Notes: generated from the letters alone by a model not told the origin. Counted from the first letter of the stretch, positions 1 through 8,990 are shown. The stretch: DNA of 64,000 nucleotides from Kappaphycus alvarezii (GCA_002205965.3 NADL03000512.1:1736001-1800000); one strand, 5' to 3'. Made by a program: numbers and translations.

Positions 1-950
1 CTCCTCTATGGGTAATTTACGTATTTAGAGAATATTGCTGAGCATTTGGATGACTGAGGTAATTCAGGGACGTAATCTATTATATTGATATATTTATTGA
101 GAACGGTCAGGGTTATTGCAAATGATTTAGATGTTTTGGAGTAACCTTCCGGTTTTAAATTATAGCATTTAAACTTAGGCAGACAAACCTAAGTGTTTCG
201 TGTACATATTTTGTTTTAGTTCTGGTTCAAACTTTTTACATGAATGCAATTCACAGATCAATATATCGACTATATGACCAAGTAGTTGGATAGAATTTCT
301 CGCAAAGAAGCATTTGCTCAAGGTAATTTTCAGGCCGTATGTCGATATCCTATCTACGACTGTCTTGACATGCGATATGTGCCAATTCAAGTTTTTTTGA
401 GAATATCACCACATCATCGAAATAAACCCTCTAAAGTGGAAGTCCTTTCAAACAGTCGTTAATCATTCTTTGGAATTTAGCTAGTGCATTCATGAGACCA
501 TAAGGCAACATCTCGAATATGAAGGTACCTGTTTTGCCGTTAAAATTCGTTTTTCCTTACATTTTTCATCTAAATAAAGCTACTAATAGTCAGTGTATGT
601 GTCAGTTGATGTGAAGTATCTCCCTTCTTTTAAGGTCTCTAGTATTTCCGCCATATTTGGGATCGGAAATCGATCGGGTATCATTATTTGGTTTAATTGT
701 TTTTAGTTGACTCAAAATCGAAGTTTGACATTTTTCTATGGTGCTACTACAACAGAAAATGACATTAGGGATGAAACTGGCCGAATAATATCATTTTGCA
801 GCATACTTGTAACATTTTCTGAGATAAATTGGTCATACTTCGGCGGTTGACGTCTGGGCCAATGGAAAGTTGGTTCAGTATCGGTAAGTCTGAATGAACG
901 AGTGACCGATATACTTGCTTGTCATAGATATGAAACGCTCTATGCAATTA
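1..950 (-). pseudogene. gypsy reverse transcriptase fragment
   Basis: At 175-390 the frame reads HISHVKTVVDRISTYGLKITLSKCFFA and then LLGHIVD, matching the RT thumb of Ty3/gypsy (HxxHVxxVxxxLxxYGLxIxxxKC, LGHxVD). The sequence just upstream on the minus strand (about 390-720) shows remnants of the palm, with a decayed counterpart of the F/YxDD box and of the LPYGLMNAPA block, scattered over several frames with stops. The enzyme would copy element RNA into DNA. This copy cannot make an intact protein and runs off the window. Confidence 0.7.
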
Positions 951-1261
951 ATAAGGAATATTTTAATATGTTGGATATATTCTTTGATGCGGGAGCGGGA
1001 AGGTGCTGTACTTCTTCTTTAATTTCTGCGATCTTGCGCTCTTCTTCTACTTCACCCTTATCCTCCCTACTTCGAACGACCTCTTCAGGCGTGCCCATAT
1101 CTTCATATATGGAATTCGACATATTCTTATTCTCTTTGCAAATTTAATCGTCTTTCGTACTCTGAATGTCATCGTTTGACTAGATATTACCGCAAAAAGA
1201 AATAAATTCGGGTCGTAAATTTACCCCGGAATTCCAGTCGTCATCTGTTTCAAACTCAGAA

Positions 1262-1835
1262 TCATAATCCCCATGCAATGTTCAGTATTCCTCGAGCGTA
1301 CCCTTTTCCATTTCCAAAAATGTTAGTTGGTTCGGAATCTTCGGTATCATAACTCGAAGTGAAATCTTCACTATCATAACTCCAAGTGAAATCTCCACTC
1401 TCCGGTTCTTTTAAATCTTCCGGATGTGTACTTTTGTCGAAGTACAGGGGAATCTTCACTGTTCTGCCGTCAATATTAACTGACACGCTTTGGTTACTCA
1501 ATTCAATGCATGGCCCTAGTCTTTCCACGGTAGGGCAACCAATGATTACATCGAAAAGTATATAAGGTATGACAAGAAAGTCTACATCAACTTTAGAGTA
1601 CCCAAAGAACACAGAAGCCTTGTCAACAGTGACCATACATTTTGATACAGTTCCAATTGCAACAATTATTCTCGCGTAGTTGGAATGATTTGAAGACCAG
1701 ATATGCCACAAAACTTTCTGAAATGAGATTGGGAACAGCGTCCGAATCGAAAAGAGTTTGGTTTTTCATTCCCAATACTTTCACTGGTACCAGCATAAGC
1801 CTTCTCTTTGCTGTCGAGGCCGATTGAAGAAACAA
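1262..1835 (-). pseudogene. gypsy retropepsin-like protease, degraded catalytic motif
   Basis: Two overlapping frames together cover a retropepsin-like region. The upstream frame has TLFDSDAVPNLIS where an active aspartic protease has D(S/T)GA followed by a hydrophobic stretch, so the catalytic Gly is lost. The downstream frame has the conserved second half (FDVIIGCPTVERLGP), equivalent to the ILGxDWL motif of gypsy proteases. The protein would cleave Gag-Pol. The change of frame and the altered active site mark it as inactive. A short frame at 1855-2037 upstream (DVLEYVEKYNLVAEL) probably belongs to the linker between gag and protease. Confidence 0.6.
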
Positions 1836-2311
1836 TTTCTTACCCTTGGCGGACTTATATAAAACCTAGAATTTTTTGAGTTCTTTTCTCGCATACTCTT
1901 CCTCCTGCCTTGCCTCTCATAATCTGACCAAAAGTTATTCTAGTTTGGGCCGATGCAAGTTCAGCAACCAAATTGTACTTCTCTACATACTCTAATACGT
2001 CCTTCGGGGTAATCTTGAATTTCTTATTCTTTTTCATTTTCTAGGTTGGAGTGACTTCCACTCCTGAAACAACTTGATCAGAACTCTTCGTCCGAGGGGA
2101 GAGCAGGTTCTGGGATATGTTAAAGCACTCCATAATCTAACCTAGTTATTTCCGATAAAATATTCCGTTATTCATCCCTTTTCGTCACATTGACTTGACT
2201 GATTTCGTCACAGATGGAGATGTTACCGGCATCGGTCAACCTTATATCCTTCCTGTTTTATAAAATTTTCATCTCTGGTCCTGATTGGCTTCTCGCGTCC
2301 GATAATTTTTG

Positions 2312-2545
2312 CTAGTCTGTTCCCATTATACTATCAGTTGCTTTCATGGTGGCCATAGCGACTGCACTTTCATGGTGGCCATAGCGACTGTACTTTCTAC
2401 GACTATTTCCATGTGGAATCTCAGGACAATCATTTTCAAAATGTCCAGTCTTGTGACAGTAGAAGCAGACTTCTACTGCCTTCGGGATCCAAGGCTGTTT
2501 CTTCTCAATGGTAAGATTAAAGCTCTCCAACTGCGAGGCTATCAT
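2312..2545 (-). pseudogene. gypsy gag nucleocapsid with CCHC zinc knuckle
   Basis: The frame contains CFYCHKTGHFENDC, a canonical CX2CX4HX4C retroviral-type zinc knuckle that binds element RNA during packaging. It sits about 27 residues from the frame start, after the capsid-like region and before the protease, as expected for gag. The frame differs from the capsid frame, which implies a frameshift. A 26-bp tandem duplication lies inside this stretch and has probably altered the C-terminal residues after the knuckle. Confidence 0.8.
2341..2392. repeat. 26-bp perfect-looking tandem duplication in gypsy gag
   Basis: Two adjacent copies of a 26-bp unit beginning CTTTCATGGTGGCCATAG differ only at the last base (A versus T before the next C). 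The unit is not a multiple of three, so it shifts the gag frame after the zinc knuckle. It looks like a simple replication-slippage duplication. Confidence 0.9.
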
Positions 2546-2610
2546 GTTAAGGCGATTATCGAATCGCGTTTCCAGCCGTTTTATAAGTTTTTAACATCAC
2601 TGCCGACGGA

Positions 2611-3219
2611 TTACAATGCTGCGGCACTAGTAGCTGGCTTTTGGTAATTCTTTCCAGGATGTACGATAGATATCGATGTAAGGTTTCCCCTCGGTAACTC
2701 ACTCAGCGACGGAAATGTGTCCGAGTTTTTAACGAAATCTACTATGGTGCCATCCAGATCATTAAGGGTGTGATGGCCCTTGATGAGGAGAAAATTGGAG
2801 AGCCGCTTATCCTCCATCGCCGCCTTACGCAGCATTCTGTAATTGACTTGTGCGTTGAACCCAGCCTTTTCATAGGTGTCACATAAGTATAGCATTGAGC
2901 TTAACAAATAATAGAAGTTGAGCCAGGCCTCTATGATGGTGGGAACCATCCCATCTGGTTTTAACTCTTTAGCATCTTCTTTCACAAGCCACTTACATGC
3001 CTCACCAAAGTTACGCCTATTCCCACTAAGGGACCATCCTTCGATGAACTTGGCTTTATATTTATGCTTTGCGTCACCATAGAGATAGGTGTAGATACTA
3101 ACGGCCTTCTCTTCATCACTTTTCTCATGTATCAAAACATTAACATATGTAAAAAGAAACTCTTCAAGGTCCTCACTCTTGCTTTCTGTGAAAGTTATAT
3201 GACCAGCGTTGAGGTCCAT
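2611..3219 (-). pseudogene. gypsy gag-like protein, N-terminal part
   Basis: A 202-residue open frame starts with MDLNAGHITFTESKSEDL and matches the general layout of a gypsy capsid region: a mixed alpha-helical protein with regularly spaced Trp, Tyr and Leu residues and no catalytic motif. It would package element RNA in virus-like particles. It is followed downstream on the same strand by a zinc knuckle in another frame, so a frameshift separates the two halves of gag. The start is the first Met of the frame. I identify it mostly from position (before zinc knuckle, protease and RT) rather than from a diagnostic motif. Confidence 0.6.
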
Positions 3220-3311
3220 GGTTACAGAAAAGAAATCCTAACTAAACGTTCCCTAATATTTCAAAACTCGAATAACTCGAGTGCTACCCCCTCCACAAGA
3301 GTAACAAATGA

Positions 3312-3740
3312 TAGGGTTATATCGTCGGGAGAAGAGATACGCAGAGCCAATTACCCCAAGATAGAGTTGTTGCAAGCGACAAAAGTGCTACTTTGGTATA
3401 GTTGAGCGAACCAAAAGGGTTGGGTAAAATCAACAGTTGAGAGGGATATAAGCGAGTAGAAAAGGGGGCAGGTTCTATCAATTATGCTTTGTGACGACCG
3501 TAAGAAAACTTTTTCTTGGCTCTTAACTTGACTCTCATCTCCCTGACTAGATGGTACTTGACTTGAGGTTATATGTCAACTTGCTATACCTCCCCATGAG
3601 AAACCAGTCTAATGAGCTTATGTAAACTTTTTGGTTAATCGCAAAGTCTCAAACAAACCTAACAAGAACCATAAACTGCATCGAAAGAAATCGTGTGAAC
3701 AAGAGAAGTCTATCTGACTGGTAGAAGATATTTCTTCAAG
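3312..3740 (-). repeat. Tail T1: gene-less 3' tail of the acidic-gene element
   Basis: This stretch aligns by eye with the 3' tails of acidic-gene copies A (5023-5375), C (50405-50740) and B (52549-52890). Shared blocks include CAGAGCCAATTACCCCAAGA, GCGACAAAAGTGCTAC and the TATA-like motif before the hairpin pair. The hairpin arms are decayed. No acidic reading frame follows, so it is an old 5'-truncated copy. Orientation is given in the sense of the gene in the full copies. Confidence 0.65.
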
Positions 3741-4560
3741 GTAAATACCTAGGTGCAATACCTATGCCAGCCACCCATCGGCCAGCGGTGATAATTGATG
3801 TTGCCATTATGTCGACTGCTCCGAGTCTCTCTTAGTACAACCAATAACCTTGGCGAATACTGACATCTATTAATGCCAGCATGTCATAAAATGAAAAATC
3901 AACAGATGAATTTCGCACACTCGTCCAAATGAAAAGTTTCTCTCAAATTCATATACAGTCACACCTACGTTTAGTGCCACCCCCGTACATGGGCTAAAAG
4001 TGCGCACTATATTGTAGTGCGCATTAAATCGATACGTTCATAGCGTCTGAAGCTCCCACGGTGATTTTACTAGACCATCTCCGTTATAAGCAACTGCCGT
4101 GTGCGCAGCTCGGTTTCTCTACACTTTGCATGAATAAACCGCCTGTTGAAGGGGAGTGCTGTTGTGTTGAGAAAAAGAAACGGTCGCCATTAATCGGATT
4201 GACCTAGATGCAATCAGCGCATGGATTAATGTGTTCCAGCGGCGCGGTGTACCGTTGCCAACGGTCCGTTGGCGGGAATTGCCTGAATCTCCCCTCTACA
4301 TTTAACTGAAAAACAAGAACTTGCGCATAGGCTCCAATTTTGTGCCAAGCTCCTGAGGGTAGCACTATACTGAGGGCAGCACTATCAAATCACGCAGTAA
4401 ATCAAGACCCCCCTGTATTGGGAGAATAGCTTGCTGATTCAGATACTGTATCCGAAATGGGTCATCTTCTAGATTCTTTTTCTGGTGCAAATTTAGTACA
4501 CACCAGGCAAGATTCTCAATCGCTGATTCGGCCAGAGGTAGGCGTGCTCCTGTCCCCATC
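3741..4560. other. Unassigned stretch
   Basis: No coding pattern, repeat family member or RNA gene was recognised here. Short frames such as 4365-4565 have no recognisable motif. A sequence near 4550 (CTGTCCCCATCTCCACC) resembles one near 12045, suggesting an unresolved minor repeat. Confidence 0.4.
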
Positions 4561-4572
4561 TCCACCCTCGGA

Positions 4573-5008
4573 GGGTGGCACCTCGATGCCTATGCGCTGC
4601 TTCGCCCGCGCGCTACGAATGGACATTTACATACCCGCTGCATATGGGCTTCACAGTACCGATATCGCCGTCGACGTTACTGTTGCCCACTCCTCCGCAA
4701 GCCGCCACATTTCGCCAAGTACGGTTACAGCAGGCGCTGCCGCAACACTCGCAGAGCGCGAGAAACATCGTCATTAAGGCACTTACTGTAACCAAAACGA
4801 TATCCTTCTCTCCCTAATCGAAATTGATATCAATGGCGCCTTGGGCGACGACGGCAAGGTTTTTTTCCGCCGCCTTGCTTCCTTCGCTGCTTCCCGTCGC
4901 GGATCCTCCCCTCAACAAGAGCTCCGTGACTTTGTTACCCGTTTTGCTTTTAGTCTCCAAATAATGCAGGCGCGACAGGTTTCTACCCGCCGCCTGCATC
5001 CGTAGTTA
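4573..5008 (+). pseudogene. RT-RLE retroelement lineage B, endonuclease C-terminus (copy B1)
   Basis: The frame reads ARALRMDIYIPAAYG, then DIAVDVTVAHSS, then GAAATLAEREKHRH. A frameshift later it reads VFFRRLASFAASRRGSS and ends MQARQVSTRRLHP. The spacing R-x-D-(I/V)...D-V-T-V matches the restriction-like endonuclease seen at the C-terminus of certain retroelement polyproteins (compare RPADIL...DITVV in lineage A). The AER(S/E)KH.HY block and the RRLA block are also typical of that C-terminus. Copies at 36.2 and 43.0 kb share all these blocks. The protein would nick target DNA to prime reverse transcription. Frameshifts make it a pseudogene, and its 3' untranslated region is split by acidic-gene copy A. 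Confidence 0.6.
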
Positions 5009-5198
5009 GTTTATGAATGGTAATAGGGATAAAGCAGCAGGGGAAGAGATCAGCAGAACCAATTACCCCAAGAAGGAGGTGTTGCAAGCGACAAAAGTGC
5101 TACCGTGGTATAGGTGAACGAACAAAAAGGAGTGGATAGGGAAGACAGTTGAAAGGGCTACAGGCAGGTATGGCAGGAGCAGGGTCTACCACCTATGC

Positions 5199-5474
5199 TT
5201 AGTGACTAGCGTAAAATAAACGCTTCTTGGGTCTGAAGTTGACTCTCAACTTCCTGACTATTTGGGACTGGGCTTGAAGTTGTCTGCCAACTTGCTTGAT
5301 CTCTCCACGAGGAAGCAGTTTACTCAGCTTATATAGACTTTTGGCTACCCCTAAAGTCCGAACAAAAATACAGAAAGTACCAGGAAATGCATACGAACAA
5401 TTTGTGTGGATGATATACTCCAAACAAAAAATACTTAAGAAAATAACATTCAATGAGGTCCTCTTATTTCCCAT
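5199..5474 (-). CDS. Possible second reading frame overlapping the tail of copy A
   Basis: A 91-residue frame (MGNKRTSLNVIFLSIFCLEY...) overlaps the stop of the acidic gene and runs through the tail, including both hairpins. Copy B has an equivalent 95-residue frame with clear protein-level similarity (FVRTLGVAKSLYKLSKLL, VGRQLQ). The first 25 residues are hydrophobic, like a membrane or signal segment, and the rest is basic. Copy C keeps part of the frame but has an in-frame stop within hairpin 2. Conservation could equally reflect the DNA or RNA structure of the tail, so I treat it as doubtful. Confidence 0.25.
   Translation of the reverse strand: MGNKRTSLNVIFLSIFCLEYIIHTNCSYAFPGTFCIFVRTLGVAKSLYKLSKLLPRGEIKQVGRQLQAQSQIVRKLRVNFRPKKRLFYASH
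5235..5293 (-). promoter_or_regulatory. Tandem hairpin pair in tail of copy A
   Basis: Two short hairpins lie 23 bp apart. The first has arms GAAGTTG/CAACTTC around a 5-nt loop (5235-5253). The second has arms AAGTTG/CAACTT around a 5-nt loop (5277-5293). Both recur at the same relative place in tails T3, C, B and D. They could be RNA structures in the transcript's 3' region or DNA sites for a dimeric binding protein. Confidence 0.7.
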
Positions 5475-6012
5475 TCTCTAAATCAGATCCAACCAACTCC
5501 TCTAAAATATCCATGCTGTCCAAGCAGTCCCCACAAATATCTGCAAACGGCTCATAGCTCTCTATTCCCTCCTGGGAGATATCTAAACTACTAAAGATAT
5601 CTCCATCCGGTTCCAGCGTCGGCACCACTTGTTCCATACTCTCCAGTCCAGGCCCCACCAGTCCAACACTTTCCATTCCCCCTGTTCCCTCATCCAGCTC
5701 GTCCTCGTCCTCGTCCTCATCATCCTCTTCCTCCCCATCCTTCTCCTGAGCCCCGTACACTAGCTCAGGGGCTAACCATTTCTCGAAGGACTCCCCGCTC
5801 TCCTCCTCGACTTTCTCAGTCTCATCCTCACTTACCTCCCTCGCCTCTTCTTCTATGAAAAGGCGGCGAACGAATTCGATGATTTTCTTCTTATTTTGCC
5901 ACCGGATGTAGTCGTCGGCATCGGTTGGCCCGTAGGTGGCGAGACGGAGGCCATCGATGGGACGGGAAGGCCGGTTTTTGGAGACAGGGACAGAGGGGCG
6001 ATTTGACGTCAT
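5464..6012 (-). CDS. Acidic protein of unknown family, copy A (most intact)
   Basis: This 182-residue protein is read from ATG at 6012. That Met aligns with the start of copy B and lies 108 bp after a TATTTAAA motif, so I prefer it to the longer frame from 6108. Residues 1-55 are basic and conserved, with SKNRPSRPI, YGPTDADDYIRWQ and IIEFVRRLF. The middle is very acidic, with long Glu/Asp runs. Residues 120-182 carry GTGGMESVGLVGPGLE, SSLDISQEG and FADICGDCLDSMDILEEL near the C-terminus. No signal peptide or membrane span is visible. Copies C and B, fragments D and E, and the 3' tail repeat belong with it. I do not recognise the family. The layout could suit a nuclear or nucleic-acid-associated protein, but that is a guess. 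Confidence 0.65.
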   Translation of the reverse strand: MTSNRPSVPVSKNRPSRPIDGLRLATYGPTDADDYIRWQNKKKIIEFVRRLFIEEEAREVSEDETEKVEEESGESFEKWLAPELVYGAQEKDGEEEDDEDEDEDELDEGTGGMESVGLVGPGLESMEQVVPTLEPDGDIFSSLDISQEGIESYEPFADICGDCLDSMDILEELVGSDLENGK

Positions 6013-6119
6013 ATTTCTGGAAAAGGGGTGAGCGGGGTTGCGGATGTTTACAGAAAGGGTAATCAGCTTATCGAATTGTTGGTGGTAGGAGTGATGCTTC
6101 AGCGACAATGCTATAGCAC

Positions 6120-6127
6120 TTTAAATA
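6120..6127 (-). promoter_or_regulatory. TATA-like box upstream of acidic gene A
   Basis: TATTTAAA on the minus strand lies 108 bp before the ATG at 6012, in a CCCCTATTTAAAG context. Copy B has TATTTAAA in nearly the same context 109 bp before its ATG, and copy C has TATTTATA 143 bp before its ATG. Confidence 0.5.
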
Positions 6128-6459
6128 GGGGCATGTCTTTGGTAATCATCATGGTCTTGGTAAAAAAAAGGCGATACTGCGGCCTTGGATTTGCATGAAT
6201 TAGGAGGCGTCATAAAAATCTGCTTGATAAAATATCGGAACTGAATTTGGGGAGGCGAAGTGACCACAAATTGAAAAACGTCTTTTTGAAGGAGAAGGAT
6301 CAAATATTCAAACATAAAATAGAAAGTGGAGTTGTACAGTGAATTTGTATTCATAAAGGAAAAAGATATTCAAATTTTGTTTTGGGAAGACAAAGGTAGG
6401 ACGATTGGTCAAGGACGGATTTCAAGATGCGAAGAGGACCTTTTCCGTTCCGACAAATA
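6128..6459. other. 5' flank of acidic-gene copy A
   Basis: AT-rich sequence between the TATA-like motif of copy A and the inferred 5' boundary of the element at about 6460. It has no convincing reading frame. It probably contains the upstream promoter region of the element. Confidence 0.4.
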
Positions 6460-6548
6460 CCTTCCGCACGCCTCTGTGCGACATTGTTCAACCCATAAAG
6501 ATTTACCACCACGCTAAACGACCTTGTATGTTATGTAGCAGTTAGGAC
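6460..6548 (+). repeat. Displaced 3' untranslated remnant of RT-RLE lineage B
   Basis: This part matches the lineage B 3' region at about 36.51-36.57 kb: ATACC followed by a GC-rich step, TGTGCGACATTGTTCAACC, then AAAGATTTACCACCA. It is the right-hand half of copy B1, separated from 5008 by the copy A insertion. Confidence 0.6.
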
Positions 6549-6935
6549 TGATAGGGGTAAATCGGCGGGGAAAAGATCTTCAGAACCAATTACCCTGAGA
6601 AGGAGGTGTTGCGAGCGACAAAAGTGCTACCGTGGTATTGTTGAACGAACAAAAGGGAGTGTATATAGAAGAGAGTTGAGAAAGCTAAAAGCAAGTATAA
6701 AATGGGCAGGGTCAACCACCGACGCTCTGCGACTAGCGTAAGAAAAAGTTTTCTTGGGTCTGAAGTTGACTCTCAACTTCCTACTACTCGGGACTTGGCT
6801 TGAAGTTGTCTGCCAACTTCCTTTATGCTTTGTGTTTGACTTAACTTGTTGAGCGCCCCGCTCGGGTATGCTGGCTCCTAAGTAGTCCTACCATTTCATG
6901 CAAACAGCCCCTTATATAGAGTTTTCAACCCTCAC
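6549..6935 (-). repeat. Tail T3: gene-less 3' tail of the acidic-gene element
   Basis: The 3' end reads CGATTTACCCCTATCA on the minus strand, as in copy B. The segment keeps the AGGAGGTGTTGCGAGCG block, both hairpins (6762-6780 and 6803-6819, all arms intact) and a TATATAAG motif near 6913-6921. After that the sequence diverges and no acidic frame follows. This is the pattern of a 5'-truncated insertion with a preserved 3' end. Confidence 0.7.
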
Positions 6936-7044
6936 ATTCTGTTGCACCTATACAGTACCTATGTGCCAAATCTGCATCGCCACAGTACAGTGCAAAGCAT
7001 CCCTCTAAAAATAATTAAAAATATAATTGTAAGTACAGTGACAG

Positions 7045-7110
7045 CTCAGCCAGCGCAGCATGCCAACTCAGCCAGCACAGCATGCCAACTCGGCCAGCGC
7101 AGCATGCCAA
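7045..7110. repeat. 22-bp minisatellite, three units
   Basis: Three head-to-tail units of the form CTCAGCCAGCGCAGCATGCC plus AA, with single-base differences between units (7045-7066, 7067-7088, 7089-7110). Confidence 0.9.
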
Positions 7111-7542
7111 GGAATATCTACAATTTTCATTATATCAAGGACGATGGAGAAAAATGAAAAGGTCTAGGAATTCCTCACTCAAATGCATGCCGCAGCGGAA
7201 TCAATGTCCAATGCTGTATGCCTTAGAGCCGTTCTCTAAATCGCTTTCTAGGGTAGTCTGCACGCGCGGTTTATCACTTAGAGTCGATGCTTACATCCAC
7301 TACGCTACGTTTCGAAAGCATCGCCTCGTGCCTCCACGGCGCTGCCGCCGCCAGTATCATTGATGCTGCGCCCGCACGGCGGCGAACTTCCGCATACGCC
7401 ACGTCACGTGCTTGTGCACATGCTTCTGGCCGCTACCGCGGCGACCGGTCCTTCCTCTTCCGTCAGGCTGGGCCTTCTCTCCGCTGTTTCGCTCTCTCCA
7501 TCCCCGGGATAGTCAACCTCTCGACCCTTGGCCCTGGCTGGC

Positions 7543-7684
7543 CTGAAGGTAGCATTTTTTGGAGCGTAGTTCCTTCCCCATTACTGTGTCGGTTTACCCT
7601 TTTTGAGTCGATTGTGGTTGTCTGAAAAACCATGGGATAGATCGGATATATCTTCCAAGAGCAAAACACCCAAACGTTCCCCCT
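7543..7684 (+). repeat. Short dispersed repeat family C, copy 1 (truncated at head)
   Basis: Matches family C from GGTAGCATTTT through TTTGAGTCGATTGTGG and GATCGGATATATCTTCC to the conserved end CCCAAACGTTCCCC. The GGTTCGGGGG head is absent. It lies inside the coding region of RT-RLE copy A1, as alignment with the 39-kb copy shows. Confidence 0.75.
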
Positions 7685-7689
7685 CGAAC

Positions 7690-8310
7690 TCTAGCTGCTT
7701 CACCCACCAACACTCTAACCCTTCTCAAACGGGTCCAGCAAGAGGCGCGGGCAAGAGTACATTGGCACGACGACTCCTGGGCGAATGCCCCAAACCCGAC
7801 CGCCCATAGCGACGCCGACATTCGACATCGCATCCGTGGCTTAGCGTTCCGCCGCAGCCCCGCGGCGGCGTTTCTCTTCGGCCACCCCACGGCAGCTACG
7901 AAGGTCCACACCACACACTGGCAGACCATGCTCCGCCGTCACCTCGGACTGCCAATGTATGATGACTCCATGCCCCTCAACTGCCACCACTGTGACCAAC
8001 TCTTGGACACCCTCGGGGATCACGCCGACGACCTCTGTTGTCCTGGTTTCGGCAGTCGTCACCGCCACAACTCGCTCTGTAAGGCGATTGCGACACACGT
8101 TACCCGTGCCGCGGGTCTGGATACTCGGCACGAGGTTCCGTTCCTCATCGCGGGCACTGAGCTCCGGCCCGCCGATATCCTTGTACAACCGCCCTCAACC
8201 CCGTAAAGCACAACGTTGCGCCCCATTGCCTGTGACATCACTGTCGTCTCACCGTTTAAGGGGCAGTTCGCACCAAGGCGACGCAGGTCGCCGGAGGCGC
8301 TGCTGAACTG
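7690..8310 (+). pseudogene. Zinc-binding and endonuclease C-terminus of RT-RLE lineage A
   Basis: Across two or three frames the region reads LRRHLGLPMYDDSMPLNC, CHHCDQLLDTLGDHADDLC and HRHNSLCKAIATHVTRAAGL, then PFLIAGTELRPADILVQP. After a frameshift it continues ACDITVVSPF. This is the C..C...D..GDH....C zinc-binding block followed by an R-PADI...DITVV nuclease core that I know from retroelement polyproteins of oomycetes, algae and cnidarians. The upstream part (LHGAAAASIIDAAPA, VQQEARARVHW) aligns with the 39.1-39.5 kb copy. The protein would cut genomic DNA at insertion. A frameshift near the nuclease core and the inserted repeat break the frame. Confidence 0.65.
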
Positions 8311-8825
8311 GCGGCCCGCGACAAGGTCACAACCCTGGAGGGCAACATCGCCCAACGCCTCCCCGCTCCCTCAACTGGCCCATCTTCTGCGCCTTACACG
8401 CCGAACTTCGCGTTCCGACCTCTGGCGTTTGATTCCCTAGGTACCCCTTCCCCTGGAACTATTGCATTTCTCGAGTAGTTAGTTCCGCGGATCGCGTCCA
8501 AGTGTCACTCGACAGTCCGCGTTCTCCGCCGCCGTATCCACCAGCGACTGAGTTGCACCCTCTGCTCGTCCATCGCTGAAGCTATCCTGTCGCGAGCCCC
8601 GATGCGCATGTACGACGAAGTACATCCAGTTAGATATTAACCGTATAGTTAGGACGTGCGCAGTCCCCAGTAGATACTGAACGCATTAAACTTCTTCTAC
8701 GCTACGCTGCGCTACTGGCGCAACTTTAGGAAATGACCATGCTTTCCAAATATAGAGGACTCGCAGCAACTTTTTAGACGCCGTTTCATAGCACGCCTAT
8801 TTTCACTGTAGTGTTTTCTCCGCGG

Positions 8826-8990
8826 GGGAAGATTTGGGTGTTTTTACTGTTGGAAGATATTTTCGATCTATCCTGAAGTTCTCCAGACAACCACCATCGA
8901 CTCAAAAAGGTGTGCCGATACAATAATAGGGAAGGGAATACGCTCCCTAAAAGACTACCTTCAGGTTTTCTCCGCCGCCGCCACACTGTA
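8826..8990 (-). repeat. Family C repeat, copy 2 (head truncated)
   Basis: Starts with the conserved end GGGGGAAGATTTGGGTG, runs through GATCTATCCTGAAG and ATCGACTCAAAAAGG, and is lost after CCTTCAGG. The head is missing. Confidence 0.75.

Larger units (their letters stand above)
1..3219 (-). mobile_element. Ty3/gypsy LTR retrotransposon remnant, truncated at window edge
   Basis: Minus-strand fragments appear in the order gag, CCHC zinc knuckle, protease, reverse transcriptase (RT), reading from 3219 towards 1. This is the Ty3/gypsy pol order up to RT. RNase H, integrase and the 3' LTR would lie beyond the left edge. No LTR was found on the right side; a different repeat begins at about 3312. 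All frames are interrupted, so the copy is dead. It is not the same family as the element at 55.2-61.3 kb, because its gag and zinc knuckle differ. Confidence 0.8.
5023..6460 (-). mobile_element. Acidic-gene element, copy A (full length, about 1.44 kb)
   Basis: The boundaries come from comparison with the uninterrupted lineage B 3' region at 36.50-36.57 kb. There the sequence runs CGTAGTTAATTTCTGAATACC straight into CTCCTCGCGC. Here the left part stops at about 5022 and the homologous right part resumes at about 6460. Between them lies one unit on the minus strand: a promoter-like TATTTAAA, the acidic gene, a TATATAAG motif, two hairpins and a 3' end of the form TTATCCCTATTA. Any target duplication is at most about 3-4 bp (AAT). 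The mechanism of movement is unknown. No transposase or RT is encoded. Confidence 0.6.
7270..8697 (+). mobile_element. RT-RLE retroelement lineage A, 3' part (copy A1)
   Basis: The C-terminal coding region and 3' untranslated region of a retroelement are interrupted near 7540-7685 by a short family C repeat. The partner copy at 39.1-40.3 kb aligns through both coding and 3' untranslated regions, including TTGATTC near the coding end, GTTGCA.C.TCTG.TCGTC.ATCGC, and a 3' end with GTTAG plus a short CTTC run (8691-8697). A separate minus-strand 3'-end fragment at 14837-14943 carries a longer (CTTC)n. The 5' part, including the RT domain, is missing, as expected for 5' truncation. Confidence 0.65.

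Noticed and set aside
5023-6935. Copy A flanked by direct repeats T2 (5023-5375) and T3 (6549-6935), suggesting an LTR element
   Set aside because: A stretch of RT-RLE 3' untranslated sequence (6460-6548) lies between the acidic-gene unit and T3, and copies B and C have no matching upstream repeat. Two separate insertions explain it better.
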